This document shows, one piece after another, positions 30,993-43,012 of a stretch of 64,000 nucleotides of DNA. The stretch comes from Rebecca billardiae RCC1528 (Eukaryota; Haptophyta): the NCBI GenBank assembly GCA_965240325.2, contig OZ251225.1, positions 2,108,001 to 2,172,000 on the forward strand. Direction: 5' to 3'. The first letter of the stretch is position 1; the number at the start of each line of letters is the position of its first letter. Made by a program: the position numbers and the translations under genes. The notes below the pieces were generated by a model, which made no database searches, was not told the DNA's origin, and saw only the letters and a program-made list of their open reading frames with translations.

Positions 30993-33900
30993 ATGTCCCG
31001 CACCGGGCCGATGCGCGCGTCGGCGTCGGGCTCCCGCACGGCGTGGCGCCGCTGCTGCGCCGCGCTGCTCGCGCTGGGCGCCGCCGTGGCGCCGGCCCGC
31101 GCGCAGCAGTTCCCGAGCTGCACGCCCATCACGCACCCGAAGCTCGACTGGCTCGCCGCGACCATCCCGTTCGACAACAGCAAAAGCGGGGATCCGTGCC
31201 CGCAGCAGAACTGCATGGCGGAGAACAGCTTCATGATCTGGAACAACATCCTCTCGCACAACTGCGAGCTGCTCGCCCTCCGCCTCACCGCGCTCAACGA
31301 GTACATCCCGCACAACACGAAGAAGAACGGCAAGTTTCCGATCATCGACGGCAGCATCGACAACTCGCCGTTCGGCTCGCTCAACCAGCAGTACTGGGAC
31401 CGGAACGATCCGAGCAACGCGGATCGCGTGCGCACGAACTACGAGCTCCAGGTCGGCCGCATGGGCACGGACGCGAGCGGAGAATTCGACGGCACGTTCA
31501 CGCCCGTGTACGACGTGCCGACCATCTCGCTCACCATCTTCGACGTCGACAACCTCGAGGCGCGCACGGGCGACCCTGTGCAGACGACCGAGATTCTGTG
31601 CTTCCCGACGGACATCCTGCGCGGCGGGCCCAACGCGGAGGATCTGGGCCTCGTCAGCGACGACACGCTGATGCGCGTCGCCGTGCGGCCCGACGGCGTG
31701 CCGGACGAGGTGGCGTACCCCCAGATCACCGACTGCGAAGTGGGCGAGCTGTACGTCACGTCGGCCGAGCCGAAGGACGCGCCCAACCCGGTGGCGGGGC
31801 AGCACATCCTGACGTCCGTGCAGATGAAGACGGCCATCACCCTCGTCTGGCACAACGCCAGCGGCATCGAGCGGATCAACTTCTCGATGCACACGCCGTG
31901 TACCAAGGTAAGCAAGCACGCGCGCCGCCGCGCCGCCGGCGCGCGCCTGACCGACCGACGGCCGCGTCGAGACACTCACCGCACCCGTCCCCGTACCCGC
32001 GCCGCGCGCACGCTCGGCGAGCGCAGGCCAACTGCGGCGGGCTCGGAGGGTGAGCGCTCGCGCATGCCGAGGCCGCGCGCCACACAAACGACTCGCCCAA
32101 CTCACCTCGCCGCGCGCCGCTCGCCGCTCGCCGCTCGCGCAGGCGCAACATCTTCCTCGCGGGGCAGAGCACGCGCACGCAGTGCCCGATTGACACGATC
32201 TTCGACGAGACCGAGCTCGAGTCCTTCCTCGAGCCGCCCGTCAACGAGACCACCTACGACAAGCTGATCGCGGAGGGGAAGGAGGGATGCGCCGACGCGA
32301 TCTGGCAGAACGCGCTGGAGGAGTGGGCCGCGGCGGGGATCCTGACCAACGTGTCGTACAACGACTTCTTTCTCGTGACGGAGGCCGAGTCCGGGTGGGA
32401 CGACCGCGCGGTGGAGGGCGCGTGGCAGCTGCTCGAGGTGATGCAGCAGGCCGCGCTCAGCGAGAACGCCAACGGCAACGCCTGGTGGGAGCTCTCGAGC
32501 ACCGCGGTCGCGGCCGTGCTCAATGCGGCGCACCCGGGCGTCAACTACCCGCTGACCAAGTGCCAGGTGATCACGATGGTGGACAACGTGATGCGGATGC
32601 CGTCTGAGGAGTACCAGACGAGCGTGGAGCGCGTGACGGACGTGCTCGACGCGCTCAACAACAAGCTGCCTTGCCCGCTCGCCGACGAGCCGCCGAGCTC
32701 GCCGCCGCCGCCACCACCGAGCCCGCCACCGAGCTCGCCGCCGCCGCCGCCGCCGTCGCCGCCTCCCAGCTCGCCGCCGCCGCCACCGCCAAGTCCGCCA
32801 CCAAGCTCGCCGCCGCCGCCTCCGCCAAGCCCACCGCCCAGCTCGCCGCCGCCGCCGCCGCCGTCGCCGCCGCCCAGCTCGCCGCCGCCGCCACCGCCGA
32901 GCCCGCCACCGAGCTCGCCGCCGCCGCCGCCGCCGTCGCCGCCTCCCAGCTCGCCGCCGCCGCCACCGCCGAGCCCGCCACCGAGCTCGCCGCCGCCGCC
33001 GCCGCCGTCGCCGCCTCCCAGCTCGCCGCCGCCGCCACCGCCAAGTCCGCCACCGAGCTCGCCGCCGCCGCCGCCGCCGTCGCCGCCTCCCAGCTCGCCG
33101 CCGCCGCCACCGCCAAGTCCGCCACCGAGCTCGCCGCCGCCGCCTCCGCCAAGCCCACCGCCCAGCTCGCCGCCGCCGCCGCCGCCGAGCCCGCCACCGA
33201 GCTCGCCGCCGCCGCCGCCGCCGAGCCCGCCACCGAGCTCGCCGCCGCCGCCGCCGCCGTCGCCGCCTCCCAGCTCGCCGCCACCGCCGCCGCCGAGCCC
33301 GCCACCGAGCTCGCCGCCGCCGCCGCCGCCGAGCCCACCGCCTAGCTCGCCGCCGCCGCCACCACCGAGCCCGCCACCGAGCTCGCCGCCACCGCCGCCT
33401 CCGTCGCCGCCACCGAGCTCGCCGCCGCCGCCACCGCCAAGTCCGCCACCAAGCTCGCCGCCGCCGCCTCCGCCAAGCCCACCGCCCAGCTCGCCGCCGC
33501 CGCCGCCGCCGTCGCCGCCGCCCAGCTCGCCGCCGCCGCCGCCGCCGAGCCCGCCACCGAGCTCGCCGCCGCCGCCGCCACCGAGCCCGCCACCGAGCTC
33601 GCCGCCGCCGCCGCCGCCGAGCCCGCCACCGAGCTCGCCGCCGCCGCCGCCTCCGTCGCCGCCACCGAGCTCGCCGCCGCCGCCACCGCCAAGTCCGCCA
33701 CCAAGCTCGCCGCCGCCGCCTCCGCCAAGCCCACCGCCCAGCTCGCCGCCGCCGCCGCCGCCGTCGCCGCCGCCCAGCTCGCCGCCGCCGCCGCCGCCGA
33801 GCCCGCCACCGAGCTCGCCGCCGCCGCCGCCTCCGTCGCCGCCACCGAGCTCGCCGCCGCCGCCACCGCCAAGTCCGCCACCAAGCTCGCCGCCGCCGCC

Positions 33901-36900
33901 TCCGCCAAGCCCACCGCCCAGCTCGCCGCCGCCGCCGCCGCCGTCGCCGCCGCCCAGCTCGCCGCCGCCGCCGCCGCCGAGCCCGCCACCGAGCTCGCCG
34001 CCGCCGCCGCCGCCGTCGCCGCCTCCCAGCTCGCCGCCGCCGCCACCGCCAAGCCCACCGCCCAGCTCGCCGCCGCCGCCGCCGCCGTCGCCGCCGCCCA
34101 GCTCGCCGCCGCCGCCGCCGCCGAGCCCGCCACCGAGCTCGCCGCCGCCGCCGCCGCCGAGCCCGCCACCGAGCTCGCCGCCGCCGCCTCCGCCAAGCCC
34201 ACCGCCCAGCTCGCCGCCGCCGCCGCCGCCGTCGCCGCCGCCCAGCTCGCCGCCGCCGCCGCCGCCGAGCCCGCCACCGAGCTCGCCGCCGCCGCCGCCG
34301 CCGTCGCCGCCACCGAGCTCGCCGCCGCCGCCACCGCCAAGTCCGCCACCAAGCTCGCCGCCGCCGCCTCCGCCAAGCCCACCGCCCAGCTCGCCGCCGC
34401 CGCCGCCGCCGTCGCCGCCGCCCAGCTCGCCGCCGCCGCCGCCGCCGAGCCCGCCACCGAGCTCGCCGCCGCCGCCGCCGCCGAGCCCGCCACCGAGCTC
34501 GCCGCCGCCGCCGCCTCCGTCGCCGCCACCGAGCTCGCCGCCGCCGCCACCGCCAAGTCCGCCACCAAGCTCGCCGCCGCCGCCTCCGCCAAGCCCACCG
34601 CCCAGCTCGCCGCCGCCGCCGCCGCCGTCGCCGCCGCCCAGCTCGCCGCCGCCGCCGCCACCGAGCCCGCCACCGAGCTCGCCGCCGCCGCCGCCGCCGA
34701 GCCCGCCACCGAGCTCGCCGCCGCCGCCGCCTCCGTCGCCGCCGCCCAGCTCGCCGCCGCCGCCGCCGCCAAGTCCGCCACCAAGCTCGCCGCCGCCGCC
34801 TCCGCCAAGCCCACCGCCCAGCTCGCCGCCGCCGCCGCCGCCGTCGCCGCCGCCCAGCTCGCCGCCGCCGCCGCCGCCGAGCCCGCCACCGAGCTCGCCG
34901 CCGCCGCCGCCGCCGAGCCCGCCACCGAGCTCGCCGCCGCCGCCGCCGCCGTCGCCGCCTCCCAGCTCGCCGCCGCCGCCACCGCCAAGCCCACCGCCCA
35001 GCTCGCCGCCGCCGCCGCCGCCGTCGCCGCCGCCCAGCTCGCCGCCGCCGCCGCCGCCGAGCCCGCCACCGAGCTCGCCGCCGCCGCCGCCACCGAGCCC
35101 GCCACCGAGCTCGCCGCCGCCGCCGCCGCCAAGTCCGCCACCAAGCTCGCCGCCGCCGCCTCCGCCAAGCCCACCGCCCAGCTCGCCGCCGCCGCCGCCG
35201 CCGTCGCCGCCGCCCAGCTCGCCGCCGCCGCCGCCGCCGAGCCCGCCACCGAGCTCGCCGCCGCCGCCGCCACCGAGCCCGCCACCGAGCTCGCCGCCGC
35301 CGCCGCCACCGAGCCCGCCTCCGAGCTCGCCGCCGCCGCCGCCACCGAGCCCGCCACCGAGCTCGCCGCCGCCGCCGCCTCCGTCGCCGCCGCCCAGCTC
35401 GCCGCCGCCGCCGCCGCCCAGCCCGCCGCCGAGCTCGCCGCCGCCGCCGCCTCCGTCGCCGCCTCCGAGCTCGCCGCCGCCGCCGCCGCCGAGCCCGCCA
35501 CCGAGCTCGCCGCCGCCGCCTCCGTCGCCGCCTCCCAGCTCGCCGCCGCCGCCGCCGCCCAGCCCGCCGCCGAGCTCGCCGCCGCCGCCGCCTCCGTCGC
35601 CGCCTCCGAGCTCGCCGCCGCCGCCACCGCCGAGCCCGCCACCGAGCTCGCCGCCGCCGCCGCCTCCAAGCCCGCCACCGAGCTTGCCGCCGCCGCCGCC
35701 GCCAAACCCGCCACCGAGCTCGCCGCCGCCGCCTCCGTCGCCGCCACCCAGCTCGCCGCCGCCTCCGCCTCCAAGCCCATCGCCGCCCCCGCCTCCGCCG
35801 CCAAGCCCATCGCCGCCACCGCCGCCGCCACCGCCAAGTCCGCCACCAAGCCCACCGCCGCCGCCTCCGCCGAGCCCACCGCCGAGCTCGCCGCCGCCGC
35901 CGCCGCCGAGCCCGCCGCCGAGCTCGCCGCCGCCGCCGCCGCCCAGCCCGCCACCAAGCTCGCCGCCGCCGCCGCCGCCAAGCCCGCCACCGAGCTCGCC
36001 GCCGCCGCCGCCTCCGTCCCCTCCGCCTCCGTCTCCACCGCCTTCACCACCGCCGAGCCCGCCACCAAGCCCACCGCCCAGCCCCCCGCCGCCCAGTCCG
36101 CCGCCGAGCCCACCGCCGTCTCCTCCGCCCGGGCCACCGCCTTCTCCTCCGCCGCCGCCGCCACCGAGCCCGCCGCCCAGCTCGCCACCGCCGCCGCCGC
36201 CGAGTCCGCCGCCCAGCCCACCACCGAGCTCGCCGCCGCCGCCGCCGCCAAGCCCGCCACCGAGCTCGCCGCCGCCGCCGCCTCCGTCCCCTCCGCCTCC
36301 GTCTCCACCGCCTTCACCACCGCCGAGCCCGCCACCAAGCCCACCGCCCAGCCCACCGCCGCCCAGTCCGCCGCCGAGCCCACCGCCGTCTCCTCCGCCC
36401 GGGCCACCGCCTTCTCCTCCGCCGCCACCACCACCCAGCCCGCCGCCCAGCTCGCCACCGCCGCCACCGCCGAGCCCGCCACCGAGCTCGCCGCCGCCAT
36501 CTCCGAAGCCTCCTACTCCACCGCCCTCACCACCACCGAGCCCGCCGCCAAGCCCGCCGCCCAGCCCCCCGCCGCCCAGTCCGCCGCCGAGCCCACCGCC
36601 GTCTCCTCCGCCCGGGCCACCGCCTGCACCTCCGCCGCCACCGCCACCTAGCCCGCCACCCAGCCCGCCGCCGCCGAGTCTGCCGCCGAGTCCGCCGCCG
36701 TCTCCTCCGCCCAGCCCACCGCCTTCTCCGCCGCCGCCACCGCCACCCAGCCCGCCGCCCAGCTCGCCGCCGCCGCCACCACCGAGCCCGCCACCGCACG
36801 CGCCGCCATCACCACCGCCCAGCCCGCCGCCCAGCCCGCCGCCCGTCGACTGGGCGAACCAGATCGAGGAACGGGTCGTGGACCTGCTCGAGCTCGGAGT

Positions 36901-39900
36901 CCTGCCGGACCCGGACTCGGGCACGACGGACGGCGGCGGGGATGGCGGCGGGGACGCGGGCGGCGTGGACGAGACCGCCCAGGACGCCGCGTTCCGAGCC
37001 TCGCGCGTCAGCGCCGCCGTGAGCGAGTACATCGCCGTGCTCTCTGCGACGCTCGCGCCAGGCGGCACCGCGAACGCGACCGTTCCGACTTCATACGGCG
37101 AGGTGGCCATCCTGACGTACCGGCCGCCGGCGTCGGCGACTCTGTCGGACATCGAGCTCGACTCTGGGGCGGTGGAGATCGGCTCGGAGCGCGAGGTCGC
37201 CACGTACAGGTTTCCCGTGGCCGCGCAGCAGGCGATTCTGGACTCGGGCGTGCTCGGCGGCCAGACCAACGCGTCGGCCATTGGCGACCTGACGATCACG
37301 ATCGTGCACTGGGAGAACAACTTCCGCGCGTTCACGCCCGAGGGCGGGTACGCGATGGGCGGCGGGCTGGTCAGCGTGACCATGTGGTTCGACGGCAGCC
37401 CGCTCGAGATCGACCTGGCCGCGCTCGTCGCGGCCGGCGTCTCGACGCCCGTCCTCACGATCATCATCCCGACCGACGCGTCGCTGCTCGCCGAGGGCGA
37501 CGAGGTTGGCTTCGGCTGCCGCTTCTGGAGCGACGCCCTCGGCGCGTGGGACTCGGCGGGGTGCACAGAGGCGGGCGACACGCTGACCAGCCCGCTCACG
37601 TGCGAGTGCACGCACCTCACCGACTTCGTCGCCGTGTACCAGCCGATCCCGGGTGCGGCCGAGGAACCGGCCCTCGACGCGTCGGACCCGCTGCTCGAGG
37701 CTGAGGCGGCGTCGCTCGACGGCGTGCGCTTCGGGTTCAGCGGGCTGCTGGCCACGCTGATCATGCTCACGCTGTACTGGTTCATGCTGTACGTCGGCTG
37801 GCGGCGCGACCGGCACATCGAGCGCGAGCCGTACGTGCCGATGTGGAAGCGCAAGGAGGACAACAGCCTGTGCCACGCGCTCGGCGCCGCGCTGCTCGCG
37901 CGCTCGTCGCTCACGTGGTGGCTCACGCGGCTGCCCGGCCAGCTCGACACGTGCAAGCAGCGCGCCACCATCGTGTACAACTCGCTGCTCGGCGAGATGC
38001 TGCTGGTGGTCGTGGCGATCGGCATGGAGGTGCCGATCGCGCGGAGCTGGCTGTACCTCGCGCTCATCGCCGTCGGCGTCGGCGTGCCCTTCGAGCTCGC
38101 CATCCACTTCCTGTACACGTGGGCGAATCGGCGCCGCCCGCTCGCGCGGCTCAAGCACCGGCTCATCAAGAAATACGATCGCGAGCTCAAGCGCGAGTCG
38201 CTCTTCAAGCGGCTGTGCGGCTGGTGCAGCGTGCCGTTCCGGCTGAGCGCCGAGCCGCGCGCCGCGCCGCAGACAGCCTTCGTCTCGATCTCGCCGCCCG
38301 CCGACCGCGCCCACGCGGACGCCCCGGCCGCCGAGCCGCCTGCAGACGGCGCCGGCGCGAGCCGCGGGCTTGCCGGCGCGTTCGCGCGCGCGACGGGCGC
38401 TAAGTCGGTCCCGCCGCCCAAGCCGGCGCCGCCCATGGAGCCGCCGCCCTCTCCGCCCATGCCCGCCCGCACTCCGCCCGTCGAGCCGCCGCCGTCGCCG
38501 CCGTCGCCGTCCGCGCCCGGCGAGCTCTCCCGGAGCGGGTCCGTCACCGACCTCGCAGCCGCCGAGCGCGAGGCGCAGGCCGCTCGCGCGACGCAATTGG
38601 GCGTGCCCGCCGAGTGGTACGACTCGATCTTCCTGGACGACGAGGAGGCGGACGAGAAGAAGCGCGGTGGTGGCGGGATGCGCCGCGGCAGCGCCCCTTC
38701 GGCCAAGCTGTCCGACGCAGGCTCCGCCGCCATTTCCGACTCCTCCGCGCCCACTGCTTCCCTGGACGGCGCGCCACTCAAGCCGTCCGGCAAGGATGCG
38801 GGCGTGACAGTGCCGCCGGCCGTGCTGCACGCGGCGCACAAGCTGCTGTACGTGTGCCCTCCGAAGCTGGGCCTCGCGCCGCGCTCGGGCGAGGAGGTCC
38901 ACGCCTCGGGCTCGACCGACTCGGTGCACATGCCCGCCAAGGCGCTGATGGCCGTGCACGCGCGCCGCGGCGAGATGGTCGGCTTCTTCGTGCGCGTGAA
39001 CGTGGTCGACTCGACCGAGCAGGCGCGGAGGCAGTTCAAGGAGAAGCTCGCCGTGGCGCAGGGCCGGCGCGCATCGGTGTTCGACAAGATCATGGGCGTT
39101 GGGAACGCCGCCGGCCCCACGGAGCGGCGCGGGAGCGTGGCCCCCACCGGCGGCGGCACCTCCATCATCCCGTCGCGGCGCGGGAGCGCGCTCGCGCCGT
39201 CCGGCGCCGGCGGCGCGAGCTCGGCTGAGGCGAGCGCTGGCAGCGTGTGGGGCGAGCGGCCTGAGTATGCGCCGGACCTGCGCTTCGTGCAGGCGCACCT
39301 CGTGTACGAGGCGGCCGACGCGCCGTCGGACCTCATCGCCACGCGCTTCTACCGCGTCAAGCCGACCGCGGCCGCGCGGCTGGGCAAGAAGCGCAGCGCG
39401 ATGGTCCACGTCGTGCCGTTCGAGTCGCCCTTCCCCGACGGCCGGCGCATCACCACCGACGACCTCTTCTGCGAGCCGGACGTGGCGCACGCGCAGCTGC
39501 TCGCCGCGTACGCGCGCGCGCGCGAGGGCCTCGTCGCGTCCGTCCAGCCGGCCGAGTCGCCCAGCGGCGGCCTCCGCTCGCTCTTCTCGCCGCACTCGCC
39601 CATGCGCAACATGGCGTCACCCACACGCTCGCCCGTGCGCGCGCGCCGGCTGCGCGCGGCGAGCGGCTCGATCGAGACGATCGAGACGTACGCGCGCATC
39701 GACGAGCGCTCCCTGACCAAGGCGCGGCTGTGGTGGTCGAAGCCGCGCCGCTGGAAGCTCACGCTCGCGTGGAGCGTGCACATGATCCTCTACGTCGGCA
39801 TGTCCGTCGGGATGATTCTCTACTCGATGTTCAACCCGGTGCTGGTGCAAGTGACCACATGGACAGGGCCGGTCCTCAGGACGATGCTCGCGCAGCAGGT

Positions 39901-40057
39901 GATCAAGGTGGGCATGCTCGAGCCGCTGCTGCTGATGAGCGTGCCGCTCGCGCTCCACGCCGTCCGCTGCCTGCCCGAGCCAGCGCAGCGCACCGTCATC
40001 AAGTACATCTTCTCGCCGATCAAGCAATGCGCCCGCTGCTTCCGGGTCCGCGCGTGA
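30993..40057 (+). CDS. Giant polycystin-1-like GPS protein with Ser-Pro stalk (about 2940 residues)
   Basis: Exon 1 is 30993-31907; exon 2 runs from about 32143/32144 to 40057. The N-terminus is a signal peptide (CCAALLALGAAVAPARAQQF). An ectodomain of about 480 residues with several Cys follows, then about 1380 residues of Ser-Pro repeats (32691-36845). A GAIN-like region (36850-37640) ends in a GPS motif: CRFWSDALGAWDSAGC, then TCECTHLTDFVAVY. GPS motifs mark autoproteolysis sites, but the usual HL-T/S cleavage triad here reads HLT. A membrane segment follows at about 37727-37800 (ATLIMLTLYWFMLYVGW), a hydrophobic pair at 37987-38130, a large cytoplasmic part, and two segments near 39775-39985. 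GPS plus several TMs recalls polycystin-1; I see no PLAT domain and cannot count eleven TMs. A 1-nt phase mismatch at the intron is discussed in findings. A PKD2-like gene lies upstream. Confidence 0.75.
32691..36845 (+). repeat. Ser-Pro stalk: tandem 36-bp units (SSP6SP3)
   Basis: The basic unit is 12 codons (two Ser, six Pro, one Ser, three Pro). Higher-order blocks recur, visible as repeated orders of cca/ccg/cct Pro codons and of agc/tcg Ser codons. From about 35750 the units become irregular (SP4, SPSP7, SPPPGPPP). All changes preserve the frame. Confidence 0.95.
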
Positions 40058-42081
40058 TGCATCGTCGCATGGGCCGCCATCCGGCATAATCCTGGACAGG
40101 ACACGGGCACCTGATCCGCCTAAGTCTGCACACCGTCTCAGTCTGCATTTTATTCTCGCACACCAAGTAATTAGTTGCCAAGTAAACCGGACTGTACACA
40201 GCCTACACGGGCGGCTGACATGAGCCACACCGACCCGGCACACCGCATGAGATGAGTGACTGACACTCAGACACCGAGTCACCGACTACCGAGTACCGAT
40301 AGACTTAGACTACCGAGACAGACAGACAGGCACCGCACCGCACCAGTGGCAGTGCCTTCCGACTGACGGCTACTTGGTTACTGCTTTATGCGCTGAAGAC
40401 GATAATAACATTAATAAAGTACGACTGCGTCGTCTGTACTGCTAATTTATTAATTGGTATTTGTTTATTATATAATATGATCGGCTACGCCGATCTTCGG
40501 GTAGTAAACAACGAAGTTGAGGGCGCACGGCCCTAGCTAGTTCCGCGCGTGGCTGCGTGCGCCAGCTGCGCGCACCCGCTGCGCCCACGTTGAGCCCATG
40601 CGAGCGCCGCGCCTGCGAGCACACGCGGCGGCTCGACACAGCCGCACGGCAGTGTCGCTCGTGCGCCTGCCCGTGATCAGTCTCAGCTCTGAGGCGCGCG
40701 CTCAGGAGGGCTGCGGCCGGGCCGAGCGCGATCTGCGCAGACGGTACAGCCCGTGGTGGCTCATGGGCAGCCCGAGCCCAAAGCCCACCTCCGCCATCCG
40801 CGTCACAGCCGGCCGCTCCAGCCGAGGTCTCGCGTGCTGCGCTGCAGCCGTGCTCGGCCGAACCGGACGCCCGCCGAGCCGAAGCCGGGCACGCGGCTGA
40901 TGAGCAGTGGTAGCCAGGCGAAGCCGTCGTCGCGGGCGAAGCTGCGCTGGGTGATGCGGCTGAGCAGTCGGGATATACAGATTAGTTACAGTAAACGCCG
41001 GCGAAGCGCGCGCTCCCGGAGACCACCTCGGCCCGACACTGGCGGATCACCCGGCAGTCGTCAGCCGTCTGACGCGTAGCGCGTCGACAAATGGCTGCTG
41101 ACGGCGTAAAATCGGCCTGCGCGGCGGATGAAACGGCTGAAAGGCGAGGCCACGACGCCACCCAACTGGCGCACGCGCGTGCGGCCGGCGGTGCGGCGCA
41201 GCTCGGTCACTGCCACCGCTCCCGCGGGCTGCTCACTCACGCCGAGCGCTGTGTTTGACCACGAGACAGTGCCGTCGCCCGCGATGGCAGCTGCAAGCTG
41301 ATCGTGCGCTCGCCGCTCCCAGACGATGCAGCAGCCACGGACGTCACACACGGCACGGGGCGAGTGTGCCTCGAGCCTGCACCACATCTTCGCCCGCGGC
41401 TGCCCTCGCAAGGCGATGTAGGTCACACGCCGCGCACCGCGCGCGTGGCCGTGATGGGTCGGCACAGCCCAGTCAAAGACACGGCATCGTATCGCCCTCT
41501 GGCCGCCAGCAGCATCACCTCTGCCGTCTGCGAGCGACTCGTAGTTGCAGCAGCAGCTGCCAAGAGCTTGCCACAAAGAAACTGCGCGACGGGCGTCAGC
41601 GCCGACGCGCGTGGACGCGGGTCGGCACCGGGGCGGGGCGCGAGGGGGGAAAGAGGCACGAATGCGATGCCGACGGCCGTTGGGACCCACCGCAGCCGCG
41701 CGCACCTGCGCTGAGTCTGTCGGATTGAACGATCGTGCGGCGGCGGCCTACATGGGCAGTGGCGGCTTTCTGCGTTCGGAGCCTCGGCTGCCCGCCCGTC
41801 AATGCGCGAGCTATAAAGGCCGTACCATGGCATAGTATTAATCATGAAGGGAGATATTATGAAGATTTGTCCGCTCAAGTTTATCGTTCATATTCGTCAA
41901 GCTCTCCCGGTGAGTCCCGGACGCGCCGGTATTAAATGGGAGAGAATCAAGGGTCGTGCGTGAAGCGGTAGAAATTCTTATGCTCATGAGATTTCATCAG
42001 GCCCGTCAGGATTGCCACCCGCATTGACGTCGTATCAGTAGATGACCAAAACTATATCAGCAAGGGTAGCTTGATAACCAT
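40058..42081. other. Intergenic, nothing convincing
   Basis: About 2 kb. Overlapping plus and minus frames at 41061-41878 (up to 214 codons) show no domain and mirror one another, as expected by chance in GC-rich DNA. From about 41820 the composition becomes clearly AT-richer. A 39-residue frame opens at ATG 41844 (MKGDIMKICPLKFIVHIRQA), without known features. Confidence 0.5.
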
Positions 42082-42516
42082 ATGATACAAGGGCGCGCGG
42101 GAACGTCGATTCAAGCTGCCCGCGCAATACCATATCGCGTCGCTTTGATGAATCTGAGCAGTGAACAGCTATCCAGAGAATTAGTTCGATATCTCACCTT
42201 TTTATGGTCAGTTCAACACACGAATCTTGACTATCAGAAAGGTATCAGAGATGACTTCGTCTATTTGATTCCGATTTCTTCTATTACTTACTATCCAAGG
42301 ATTAAGGAGCAGTACAAACGCAATCATGAGCAGCGAAATGGGGTCTCTATGCTGCGGATTTCACACCTAAATCCGCCTACAAAAATCCCCCAAATCCTGC
42401 GCGCATCCTCTTTTTTGATTTTGCGGAGCACGTGCGCCGCCCCCCCCGGCTTTCGCTCACGCTCAGACCTTTCGGGGGGGGCGTGCGCCATAAGCAGCCC
42501 GGCCCAGCAGGTCTGA
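42082..42516 (+). pseudogene. AT-richer coding-like island, possibly a TBC (RabGAP) domain remnant
   Basis: The frame contains ELVRYLTFLWSVQHTNLDYQ followed by KGIRDDFVYLIPI. TBC domains of the TBC1D22 type have, in the same order, a leading Leu/Trp-rich helix, H-x4-Y-x2-G-I-x-D and a hydrophobic helix. The fit is suggestive but short. Codon use (A/T in third positions) is quite unlike the neighbours, which suggests foreign, organellar or relaxed origin. The frame degenerates after about 42370. No introns or upstream exons found. Confidence 0.28.
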
Positions 42517-43012
42517 CTGAGTGCCAGTGACTGAAGCGGCGGTGCCGCCGCCAGGCGCCACGGGCACGGGCCGGCTGACGGGCGCCGGACCGTGCTGGCT
42601 GGCAACGCATCAGCATGCTTATACTGCTGCTCATACTCATGGCCTGATTGAAGCTGTGACACGCCTCGACCTCGTCGTCGGACCGCAGGCTGCAGCAGGC
42701 GCAGCACTGACAGTCTTATAGACTCGGCACTGTGAGAACACCCGGCGCTGCCGGCGCACGCTCATCAATGTGATATAATATCATTTTTGATGTCGTCGCG
42801 CCTCGCCGCCTCGGCCGCCTCGCGGCCGCCGCCTGGGGCCGCTGGGGGCTCACGAAAATCACGACTATATACGACGACGACGACGATTATATATATTCAT
42901 CACTGACTTATTCAATATATATATTCTTTACGATTATTTACGAATAAGCCTGCGCTGATGAGCGTTTGCGAAGCCTGCGCCAGATCGCGTCATCGACGTA
43001 GCTTATTCGAAG
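42517..43012. other. Intergenic, AT-rich toward the right
   Basis: Includes a cgacgacgacgacg run and two runs of alternating TA around 42888-42930. No gene. Confidence 0.6.

Noticed and set aside
32545-39342. Minus-strand Gly-rich frame of 2265 codons
   Set aside because: Shadow of the Ser-Pro stalk. The plus frame carries GPS, membrane segments and continues an exon with a signal peptide.
41901-42300. Ribosomal RNA gene fragment
   Set aside because: Words such as gcggtagaaattctt superficially recall 18S rRNA, but the surrounding conserved sequence is absent.
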